DNA of 64,000 bases from NCBI GenBank assembly GCA_902168105.1, contig CABHOY010000047.1, positions 1 through 64,000 on the forward strand, read 5' to 3'. This DNA comes from an uncultured Flavihumibacter sp. (GTDB lineage: Bacteria; Bacteroidota; Bacteroidia; Chitinophagales; Chitinophagaceae). The notes beneath the pieces were generated by a model that did no database searches, was not told the DNA's origin, and worked only from the letters and a program-made list of their open reading frames with translations. Shown in pieces: positions 34,925 through 42,524 of this stretch; the first letter of the stretch is position 1, and each line of letters begins with the position of its first letter. The position numbers and the translations under genes are program-made.

Positions 34925-35989
34925 CTACAAGATTTCTTCCAGTAATTTAATATAACTATCAATACCCTGACGGATCTCATCCAGGTGGATGTATTCATCC
35001 GCTGTATGTGACCGGGCAGAATCACCAGGCCCCATCTTGATAGATGTAGCCGGTATCAGCGCCTGGTCCGACGTGGTAGGTGATCCGTAGGTCGTCTTAC
35101 CATGACGTAATCCTCCCTGCACAAACGGATGCTCTACCGGGATACCCGAAGGACGCATACGCAATGAACGGGGCTTCACTTCACATTTCACGTTCGCACG
35201 GATGATCTCCAGCACTTCCTCCAGCGTATACTGCTCCGTTACACGCACATCTACCACAAAGGTACAATCTGCCGGCACCACATTATGCGCTTTATTGGAA
35301 GTATTGATCACTGTCACGCTCATCTTAACCGGTCCCAGTGTATCGGATACTTTCGGGAAACGGTAGGTCCTGAACCACTCAATATCAGGCAATGCTTTAT
35401 ACAATGCATTTTCTCCTTCATCGCGCGCTGCGTGCCCTGCTTTGCCAGTCACTGTACAATCCAGTACCATCAGGCCTTTTTCTGCAGTTGCCAGTTGTGT
35501 TAAAGTAGGTTCTCCCACTATCGCAAATTCAATAGCAGGCAACTGTGAAAGAATGCTCTCAATACCGTTCACCCCACTGATCTCTTCTTCCGCGGTGGCA
35601 GTTAGAATGATGTTATAGGCCATATCGCTGCGTTCATAGAAATGCAGGAATGTAGCGATAAGACTTACCAGGCATCCGCCTGCGTCATTGCTGCCAAGAC
35701 CGTACAGCTTACCGTCTTCAACATCGGGAGAAAAAGGGTCGCGCGTGTATTGCGGATTGGGTTTTACAGTATCGTGGTGAGAATTAAAAACAATTACCGG
35801 CTTGGCAGGATCAAAATGTTTGTTCGTTGCCCATATGTTATTCAGGTGTTGCTGATAAGGGATATTCCGCTCTTTCAGAAAATCAGCGATCAATTGGGCA
35901 GTCCCCTGTTCCTCCCTGCTCAGAGAGGGAATGGAGATCAGCCCTTTTAATAATTTTACTGCATCATCATACAGTTGTTGGTTCCACAT
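34925..35989 (-). CDS. argE: M20 family N-acyl-citrulline (N-acylornithine) deacylase
   Basis: Zinc amidohydrolase of 354 residues with metal-site motifs NSHHDTVKPN, GSNDAGG, TATAEEEISG and a lid domain between. In this operon carbamoylation happens on acylated ornithine, so the natural substrate should be N-acylcitrulline rather than N-acetylornithine; that is inference from the linked argF'. It lies 4 nt downstream of argB and 2 nt upstream of argH. Confidence 0.92.
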   Translation of the reverse strand: MWNQQLYDDAVKLLKGLISIPSLSREEQGTAQLIADFLKERNIPYQQHLNNIWATNKHFDPAKPVIVFNSHHDTVKPNPQYTRDPFSPDVEDGKLYGLGSNDAGGCLVSLIATFLHFYERSDMAYNIILTATAEEEISGVNGIESILSQLPAIEFAIVGEPTLTQLATAEKGLMVLDCTVTGKAGHAARDEGENALYKALPDIEWFRTYRFPKVSDTLGPVKMSVTVINTSNKAHNVVPADCTFVVDVRVTEQYTLEEVLEIIRANVKCEVKPRSLRMRPSGIPVEHPFVQGGLRHGKTTYGSPTTSDQALIPATSIKMGPGDSARSHTADEYIHLDEIRQGIDSYIKLLEEIL

Positions 35990-35993
35990 AGGT

Positions 35994-36782
35994 TTAGCGT
36001 ATTAAAGTACCCGCTACTGTATCTGTGGTGTTGCTCTGTACGTCATCAGCATGACCAATCAGTACTTCCGCCACACCACTTTCTATAGCTGCGAAAGCAT
36101 TTTCCAGTTTAGGCAGTATTCCGTCCGTCAGCACGTTATCAGCCTTTAATTCCTCATAGATCATACGGTCTATCAGGGTAATGACAGAATTTTCATCATC
36201 AGGGCTATGCAATACACCCTTCTTCTCGAAGCAATAGATCAGTCTTACTGTATAGAACTTCGATAAAGCTGTCGCCAGCGATGAGGCAATGGTGTCTGCA
36301 TTTGTATTCAGCATTTGCCCGTGACCATCATGTGTCAGTGGTGCAAATACTGGCGTCAAACCAGCTTCCAGCAGTGCTTTCAGCTGCGTAGCCTGTATAT
36401 CTTCCGTTGTTATATCTCCTACAAAACCGTAATCGATCTCTTTCACCGGGCGTTTAGCTGCGGGGATGATATTTGCGTCTGCACCGGTCATCCCAATAGC
36501 ATTACAGCGGTTCGCCTGTAATTTGGCGACCAGCTGTTTATTCACCAATCCACCGTACACCATCGTTACCAGGTCAATGGTCGCTCCATCCGTAATGCGG
36601 CGGCCATTGACATACTTTGATTCAATGCCCAGTTTATCTCCAAGGCGGGTGGCAATTTTGCCACCCCCATGGATCAGTATTTTCTTTCCTTTAATAGCTG
36701 CAAAATTCCCGAGGAATTCATCCAGCAATGCAGGATTATCGATGACGTTACCGCCGACTTTTATAACAAAGAGATCGATCAT
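35994..36782 (-). CDS. argB: N-acylglutamate kinase (acetylglutamate kinase family)
   Basis: Phosphorylates the gamma-carboxyl of N-acylglutamate. The 262-residue amino-acid-kinase fold shows IKVGGNVID, LIHGGGKIATRLG, GRRITDGATI and TNADTIASSLA. If the carbamoyltransferase uses succinylated ornithine, this enzyme must accept N-succinylglutamate. It is 7 nt from argF' and 4 nt from argE. Confidence 0.95.
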   Translation of the reverse strand: MIDLFVIKVGGNVIDNPALLDEFLGNFAAIKGKKILIHGGGKIATRLGDKLGIESKYVNGRRITDGATIDLVTMVYGGLVNKQLVAKLQANRCNAIGMTGADANIIPAAKRPVKEIDYGFVGDITTEDIQATQLKALLEAGLTPVFAPLTHDGHGQMLNTNADTIASSLATALSKFYTVRLIYCFEKKGVLHSPDDENSVITLIDRMIYEELKADNVLTDGILPKLENAFAAIESGVAEVLIGHADDVQSNTTDTVAGTLIR

Positions 36783-36789
36783 ACAATTA

Positions 36790-37740
36790 TTATCCTTTTA
36801 AGATCTGGCTTAATACCGCCTGCGCCGCCCATACGCGGTTAGCCGCTTCAGGGATCACGATAGACTGAGGTCCGTCCAGCACTTCATCAGCGATCACCAC
36901 ATTCCTTCTTACCGGCAAACAGTGCATCACTTTTGCCTGGTTCGTGCCTTTCAGCTTGTCGTTGGTCACCATCCAGCTGCTATCTGTGCAGGTGATCTTG
37001 CCATAATCTTTATAAGACGACCAGTTCTTTACATACACGAAATCCGCACCTTCCAGGGCTTTATCCTGGTTGTATTCTATCTGCGCATCACCAGTGAATT
37101 TCGGGTCCAGCTCATATCCTTCCGGATGTGTGATCACGAAATCAGCTTCTCCCCAGGCGTTGATCCACTCTGCAAAAGAGTTGGGAACTGCCTGTGGCAA
37201 TGGCTTTACATGCGGCGCCCAGGTAAGCACCACTTTCGGTTTGCGTGGCTGCTGCCATTGCTCCTTAATGGTGATAACATCTGTTAAACTCTGCAAAGGG
37301 TGCAGGGTCGCGCTTTCCAGGCTCAATACAGGTACGCCTGCGTATTTGATGAACTGGTTGATATATTTTTCTTTATAATCAGACTCTTTGTCTTTCAGTC
37401 CCGGAAACGTACGGATAGCCAGTATATCAAAGTACTGTCCCATTACGGCAGCAGCTTCTTTTACGTGCTCTGAAGTATTTCCGTTCATTATAGCGCCATC
37501 ATTCATTTCCAGCTGCCAGCCTTCCTTATCGATGTTAAATACCACTACTTCCATTCCCAGGTTCTTCGCCGCCACCTGCGTACTTAATCGTGTTCGCAGA
37601 CTGGGGTTCAGAAATATCATTCCCAGCGTCTTGTTCTGTCCTAATGTCTTGTCTTTGAAAGGCTGTTTTTTGTAGTCCAGTGCGATCTCCACTAAACGCG
37701 GGACACTTGGCACATCATCTACGGAAATAAATTGTTTCAT
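36790..37740 (-). CDS. argF': N-acylornithine carbamoyltransferase, predicted N-succinylornithine type
   Basis: Transfers carbamoyl phosphate to N-acyl-L-ornithine. The 316-residue protein matches the Bacteroides fragilis succinylornithine carbamoyltransferase in length and motifs: NPSLRTRLST (carbamoyl phosphate), HPLQSLTDV, LTWAPHVKPLPQAVPNSFAEW, MHCLPVRRN. It lacks the ornithine-specific SMG loop of classical ArgF. The residue that separates acetyl- from succinyl-specific enzymes (Glu92 in Xanthomonas, Pro90 in B. fragilis) is Ser90 here (NTSEH). Mutating the Xanthomonas Glu to Ser was reported to give succinylornithine activity, so succinylornithine is the better guess. Confidence 0.93.
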   Translation of the reverse strand: MKQFISVDDVPSVPRLVEIALDYKKQPFKDKTLGQNKTLGMIFLNPSLRTRLSTQVAAKNLGMEVVVFNIDKEGWQLEMNDGAIMNGNTSEHVKEAAAVMGQYFDILAIRTFPGLKDKESDYKEKYINQFIKYAGVPVLSLESATLHPLQSLTDVITIKEQWQQPRKPKVVLTWAPHVKPLPQAVPNSFAEWINAWGEADFVITHPEGYELDPKFTGDAQIEYNQDKALEGADFVYVKNWSSYKDYGKITCTDSSWMVTNDKLKGTNQAKVMHCLPVRRNVVIADEVLDGPQSIVIPEAANRVWAAQAVLSQILKG

Positions 37741-37770
37741 TTTAATGTATGGCTCTGTAATGATGATTAT

Positions 37771-38901
37771 TTAGTTTTTCTCTACTTCCTGTTTGAATGC
37801 AGACAGGAACTGATCTGCATGTTCCATGGTCAGTGCCAGGGAAGGTAACAGTCTTATTACGTTTGGTTTTGCTTCACCTGTAAAGATCCTGTGCTTGAAC
37901 AGCAATTCCTTTCTCACATTGGCTAATGAATCAGGCAGTTCTATACCGATCATTAATCCTCTTCCTCTTACTTCTTTTACCTGCGGGAATGCTTTCAACT
38001 GCTCGATCAGGTAACCGCCCACTTTTGCAGCGTTAGCGATGAGGTTATCCCTTTCTATAACTTCCAGTACAGCCAGTGCTGCGGCACAAGCCAGGTGATT
38101 ACCACCAAAGGTGGTTCCCAGCAAACCATAAGAAGCTTTGATATGCGGAGCGATGATAATGCCTCCGATCGGGAAACCGTTACCCATTCCCTTTGCCATC
38201 GTGTAGATATCGGCATTCACACCAGCAAAATCGTGAGAATAGAATTTACCGCTTCTGCCATAACCACACTGTACGCTATCTGCAATGAATACGGCATTGT
38301 GTGCATCGCAAAGACTTCTGATCTTTTTCAGGAATGACTCACTTGCTACCTGGATACCACCTACTCCCTGAATGCCTTCGATGATAACAGAAGATACTTC
38401 ATATTGTTTAAAAGCCGCTTCCAGCGCCGCTTCATCCTGCCATGGCAGGAATACAACGTTGTCAGTTTCATTCACCGGAGCCACGATCTTCGGATTGTCG
38501 GTAGCCGCTACCGCCAGTGATGTTCTGCCATGGAAAGACTTTCTGAATGCGATCACCTTCTTCTTTCCGTTGTGGAAAGAAGCCAGTTTCAGCGCATTCT
38601 CATTGGCTTCTGCACCAGAGTTACAGAGGAACAACTGATAATCTTCCTTACCGGAGATCTTGCCTAATTTCTCTGCCAGCTGCTGCTGCAATGGTATTTT
38701 GATAGAGTTGGAATAAAACCCAACTTTCTGTAACTGATCTGTTAAACGTTGTACGTAGTGAGGGTGTGTATGACCGATAGAAATTACAGCATGACCGCCA
38801 TACAGGTCAAGATATTTATTGCCTTGCTCATCCCATACATTGGAACCCGCAGCTTTCTCTATTGTGATATCATTAATGGGATAGACGTCAAATAATTGCA
38901 T
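37771..38901 (-). CDS. argD: N-acylornithine aminotransferase
   Basis: PLP-dependent class III aminotransferase, 376 residues, converting N-acylglutamate semialdehyde to N-acylornithine with glutamate. Seen are GGHAVISIGHTHPHYV, CNSGAEANENALKLA, FHGRTSLAVAATDN, the aspartate region VFIADSVQCGYGRSG and the PLP lysine in YTMAKGMGNGFPIGG. It is third-last before the acyl steps in the operon, 30 nt upstream of argF'. Confidence 0.95.
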   Translation of the reverse strand: MQLFDVYPINDITIEKAAGSNVWDEQGNKYLDLYGGHAVISIGHTHPHYVQRLTDQLQKVGFYSNSIKIPLQQQLAEKLGKISGKEDYQLFLCNSGAEANENALKLASFHNGKKKVIAFRKSFHGRTSLAVAATDNPKIVAPVNETDNVVFLPWQDEAALEAAFKQYEVSSVIIEGIQGVGGIQVASESFLKKIRSLCDAHNAVFIADSVQCGYGRSGKFYSHDFAGVNADIYTMAKGMGNGFPIGGIIIAPHIKASYGLLGTTFGGNHLACAAALAVLEVIERDNLIANAAKVGGYLIEQLKAFPQVKEVRGRGLMIGIELPDSLANVRKELLFKHRIFTGEAKPNVIRLLPSLALTMEHADQFLSAFKQEVEKN

Positions 38902-38965
38902 TATAGCTCAGATTGTTCCCGCTTACACGGAAGATTGTAAAAATTGGCACCAGGTTGGGTATAGT

Positions 38966-39949
38966 TTAAAATACAATTGACTTCAACCTTAATCCCGCAG
39001 TTTCATCCAGTCCGAACATGAGGTTCATATTCTGCACTGCTTGTCCGGATGCACCTTTCAGCAGATTATCCTCTATGGAATGGATCACCAGTTTGTTTCC
39101 CACCTTCTCCAGCTGGAGCAGGCATTTGTTGGTGTTCACGATCTGCTTCAGGTCTATCTGTTTATCACTCACATGTGTAAACGGATGTCCTGCGTAATAG
39201 GCTTTGTACAGCTGCTGCGCTTCTTCAAGCGACAAATCGCTCTGCAGGTAAGAGGTAACCCAGATACCTCTTGGAAAATCCCCGCGTACCGGCACGAAGT
39301 TCACGTCTCCGGTAAAGGACGGCTGCAACAGCTGTAAACTTCGTCGTATTTCTTTTAAATGCTGATGGTTCAGAACTTTATATGTCGAGATGTTATTGGC
39401 CCTCCACGTGAAATGGGAAGTGGCCTGTAAACTTTGTCCTGCACCAGTGGATCCTGTGATACCGGTGGTATGTACATCCTGCAGCAAACCGGCTTTAGCC
39501 AATGGCAACAATCCTAACTGGATACCCGTTGCAAAACAACCGGGGTTCGCAATATTATTGGCGGTAACGATCTTTTCCCGCTGCATTTCAGGCAGTCCGT
39601 ACACGAACTCCCTGCCTTTCACTGTCTCTCCCAGTCTGAAGTCCTGACTGAGGTCCACTATTTTTACAGCAGGAGCGATCTCCGTTCCTTCCAGGAATTT
39701 CTTTGCTTCTCCATGTCCGAGACACAGGAACAACACATCAATATCGCTGCTTACCTCTCCCGTAAAGGTGAGTTCTGTTTCTCCCAGCAGGTCGGCATGT
39801 ACTGCGTACAGCGGATTACCGGCGTTACTCCGGCTATTTACATAAGAGATCTCTACGTTGGGATGATTCAATAAAAGACGGATCATTTCGCCGCCGCCAT
39901 ATCCTGCACCACCAATGATCCCTGCCTTTATTTTTTTATCGTTTGCCAT
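38966..39949 (-). CDS. argC: N-acyl-gamma-glutamyl-phosphate reductase
   Basis: NADPH-dependent reductase, 327 residues. The Rossmann motif is IIGGAGYGGGEMIRLLLNHP, and the catalytic cysteine lies in ANPGCFATGIQLGLLPL. HFTWRANNISTYKVLNHQH is the substrate-domain histidine region. It lies 24 nt downstream of argG. Confidence 0.96.
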   Translation of the reverse strand: MANDKKIKAGIIGGAGYGGGEMIRLLLNHPNVEISYVNSRSNAGNPLYAVHADLLGETELTFTGEVSSDIDVLFLCLGHGEAKKFLEGTEIAPAVKIVDLSQDFRLGETVKGREFVYGLPEMQREKIVTANNIANPGCFATGIQLGLLPLAKAGLLQDVHTTGITGSTGAGQSLQATSHFTWRANNISTYKVLNHQHLKEIRRSLQLLQPSFTGDVNFVPVRGDFPRGIWVTSYLQSDLSLEEAQQLYKAYYAGHPFTHVSDKQIDLKQIVNTNKCLLQLEKVGNKLVIHSIEDNLLKGASGQAVQNMNLMFGLDETAGLRLKSIVF

Positions 39950-39973
39950 TTTTAGTCTGTTTTACGCCTCCGG

Positions 39974-41173
39974 CTATTTGTCCTTCACACTTTCTGCTAT
40001 CTGATGCCAGATCATTGTCTGGTTACCGAATATTTTGCTGAAACCTCTTACGTCTTCGCCGCTCCAGCCACTGTTCATTTCACCATATTTACCAAACTTG
40101 CTGCTCATCAGGTCATAGTCAGATTTAATACCTGTTACCTGGAAGCGGTAAGGCAGCAGGCTAACATATACTTCACCTGTAACATGTTCCTGACTATGCT
40201 GCAGGAAGGCTTCGATGTCGCGCATTACAGGGTCCATTACCTGTCCTTCATGCAACCAGTTGCCGTAGAACTGTGCCAGCTGGTCTTTCCAGCTCAGCTG
40301 CCATTTGGTCAACACGTGTTTTTCCAGTGCGTGATGCGCTTTGATAATAATAACAGGCGCTGCGGCTTCAAAACCTACGCGGCCTTTGATACCGATGATG
40401 GTATCGCCTACATGGATATCGCGGCCGATAGCAAACGGACCGGCAATAGCCTGCAGGTGCTGAATAGCTTCTGACGGATGACTGAACGTCTTACCGTTCA
40501 CACCTGTCAGTTCACCCTTCACAAACTGCAGGGATACCTTTTCAGCATCCTTTTTAGTTAACTGAGTAGGCCATGCATCTTCAGGCAGGAACCCGTCTGA
40601 CGTCAGTGTTTCCTTACCACCTACGGATGTACCCCAGATACCTTTATTGATAGAATAAGCTGCTTTTTCGAAGTTCATCTGCACACCCTTACCTTTCAGG
40701 TAAGTAATTTCCTCTTCACGGCTCAGTCGCATATCACGGATCGGAGTAATGATCTCAACACCAGGGATCATGATATGGAAGATCATGTCAAAACGCACCT
40801 GGTCGTTACCGGCACCGGTACTACCATGTGCTACTGCATCAGCGCCAAGTTCTTTCACATGTTGTGCGATCACCAACGCCTGTGTAACACGCTCAGCACT
40901 TACGCTCAGCGGATAGGTATTGTTCTTCAGCACATTACCGAACACCAGGTACTTGATAGCACTATCATAATATGAACGTACTGCATCTACGGTCTTATGA
41001 CTCTTTACTCCCAGGCTAAATGCACGCTTCTCAATCTCCTGCAGTTCTTCTGTTGAAAAACCACCGGTATTGACGATTACTGAATGCACTTCATACCCTT
41101 TTTCTTCTGTCAGGTATTTTACACAATAGGAAGTATCAAGTCCTCCGCTAAATCCAAGTACTACTTTTTTCAT
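39974..41173 (-). CDS. argG: argininosuccinate synthase
   Basis: Joins citrulline and aspartate with ATP. The 399-residue protein has the PP-loop GFSGGLDTSYC (residues 7-17), GSTGAGNDQVRF and the C-terminal tetramerisation region. Second gene of the operon, 69 nt after the GNAT gene. Confidence 0.97.
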   Translation of the reverse strand: MKKVVLGFSGGLDTSYCVKYLTEEKGYEVHSVIVNTGGFSTEELQEIEKRAFSLGVKSHKTVDAVRSYYDSAIKYLVFGNVLKNNTYPLSVSAERVTQALVIAQHVKELGADAVAHGSTGAGNDQVRFDMIFHIMIPGVEIITPIRDMRLSREEEITYLKGKGVQMNFEKAAYSINKGIWGTSVGGKETLTSDGFLPEDAWPTQLTKKDAEKVSLQFVKGELTGVNGKTFSHPSEAIQHLQAIAGPFAIGRDIHVGDTIIGIKGRVGFEAAAPVIIIKAHHALEKHVLTKWQLSWKDQLAQFYGNWLHEGQVMDPVMRDIEAFLQHSQEHVTGEVYVSLLPYRFQVTGIKSDYDLMSSKFGKYGEMNSGWSGEDVRGFSKIFGNQTMIWHQIAESVKDK

Positions 41174-41242
41174 TTATAGATAAGATTGTGCTCCTCCTCC
41201 ACACTGCCGTATGGGTGATGCGCTATAATAAAAAATGATCTC

Positions 41243-42073
41243 TCAAAATAAATTGAACAGAAAGAATTTCCGCTTATTGGATGGTGCGCTGCCTCCACTT
41301 ACATTGTCCTTACCACTCTTCAGCAACACAAATCTTTTAAAGCGCAGCCATCTTTCGAACAGCTTGAAGTTCTCTTTGAACTTTCTGCCTTTTTTCGTCT
41401 GTTTCATCTGGCCGTCGATAGCCACCATCACCTGGGGATGAAGTTGTGCATCTGACTCAGCCCTGATGCTTAGGGTTGCGCTTGCTTTCCTTAACTCTTC
41501 TCTTTCTGCCTCCTCCTTCGCCTTTTCTACCGGATCGTAGAGCATGGCGGTACATAGACAGTTCTTACGGTTCTTGCTGGTCAGTACGTCAAAGTTCACA
41601 CAACTGCGACATCCTTTCCAGAACTCGTCGTCGTCGGTTAGCTCAGAATAAGTTACAGGTTCGTAACCCAGTTCCGAGTTGATCTTCATCACCGCAAGCC
41701 CTGTAGTCAGACCAAATATTTTAGCGTCAGGATATTTCTGTCTTGAAAGCTCGAACACACGATGTTTGATTGCCTTGGCCACCCCGTGTCCCCTGAAGGC
41801 AGGATTCACAATAAGTCCCGAGTTGGCTACAAATTTATCATGGCCCCAGGCTTCTATATAACAAAAACCTACCCATTCGCCTTTATCTGTTACTGCTATA
41901 ACTGCTTTTCCTTCTTCCATCTTAAGTTGGACATACTCAGGAGAACGTTTGGCAATACCTGTTCCTCGTGCTTTGGCTGAAGATTCCATCTCGTCGGTGA
42001 TGGTTTTGCCATAATGCTGATCGTCAGTGGTAGCTACCCTGACAATGATATTTGGATTTTCCAATTTTGTCAA
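41243..42073 (-). CDS. GNAT acyltransferase at the head of the arginine operon, probable N-acylglutamate synthase
   Basis: A 276-residue protein. The GNAT fold occupies about residues 8-150, with acetyl-CoA motif region LIVNPAFRGHGVAKAIKHRVFEL (in segments). A Cys cluster follows (FWKGCRSCVNFDVL, KNCLCTAMLYDP). Homologous GNAT genes begin arginine operons elsewhere in Bacteroidetes, and no argJ or argA is present here, so the first acylation of glutamate is the likely reaction (inference). The last 80 residues are a basic extension (KQTKKGRKFKENFKLF...) not expected in the family. The start is uncertain: 42073 is TTG, another TTG is at 42064, and no ATG occurs before residue 29. Confidence 0.85.
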   Translation of the reverse strand: MTKLENPNIIVRVATTDDQHYGKTITDEMESSAKARGTGIAKRSPEYVQLKMEEGKAVIAVTDKGEWVGFCYIEAWGHDKFVANSGLIVNPAFRGHGVAKAIKHRVFELSRQKYPDAKIFGLTTGLAVMKINSELGYEPVTYSELTDDDEFWKGCRSCVNFDVLTSKNRKNCLCTAMLYDPVEKAKEEAEREELRKASATLSIRAESDAQLHPQVMVAIDGQMKQTKKGRKFKENFKLFERWLRFKRFVLLKSGKDNVSGGSAPSNKRKFFLFNLF

Positions 42074-42357
42074 TTGAAAACGTAATCAATAAATTAATAA
42101 TCGAGAATCCATTGCTGGATATAAAACACCTTTTTGAATGTGATTAGATTTATCACGGTGTTGCGATAGCGTGCATTATGTAAGCGGACGCTATCAAATA
42201 CGAGGTCGTCGGGAAAGATATCTAAAGACATTGAACCCAATAGAGTACTCTCCTTCCATCAGAGAAGGATGATATGCAGAAAGGTTATGGGCCGCAAAGT
42301 TTTCCAACTTCAGTTCAGCATTAAATTGTTAAAAACTGTCTTTAATAAAATCAAACG

Positions 42358-42365
42358 CAAAGTTA
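42358..42365 (-). promoter_or_regulatory. -7 element of the arginine operon
   Basis: The minus strand reads TAACTTTG, preceded by a weak TTAAC at about -33. It would produce a 285-nt leader before the GNAT gene. Confidence 0.5.
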
Positions 42366-42473
42366 TACTATTATTTTTCTTCGCGGTTAAAAAAATTAAA
42401 TACGGTACGTTAAATTATCAGATAGGTAATTGCAAATTACGGGCCAACATAGATTTTTAAAAATACATATAAC

Positions 42474-42506
42474 GAAAAACTCCCCGTCTTGCGGACGAGG
42501 AGTTAC
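42474..42506 (-). terminator. terminator of the fucosidase gene
   Basis: On the minus strand AACTCCTCGTC pairs with GACGGGGAGTT (one G-U) around CGCAA, followed by TTTTCG. Confidence 0.85.
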
Positions 42507-42524
42507 TGAAAATCAATAATTTAA

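Larger units (their letters stand above)
42074..42524. other. arginine operon leader and fucosidase downstream region
   Basis: Contains the arg promoter box near 42358-42365 and hence a 285-nt untranslated leader. A small hairpin (CCTTC/GAAGG, around 42253-42270) and the fucosidase terminator (42474-42506) are the only other structures seen. The leader is long enough to hold regulation, but I see no known riboswitch or clear leader peptide. Confidence 0.5.

Noticed and set aside
42269..42460. 63-aa plus-strand open frame in the arginine leader region
   Set aside because: Lys/Phe/Ile-rich from AT-rich DNA, antisense to the arg promoter; no start context.
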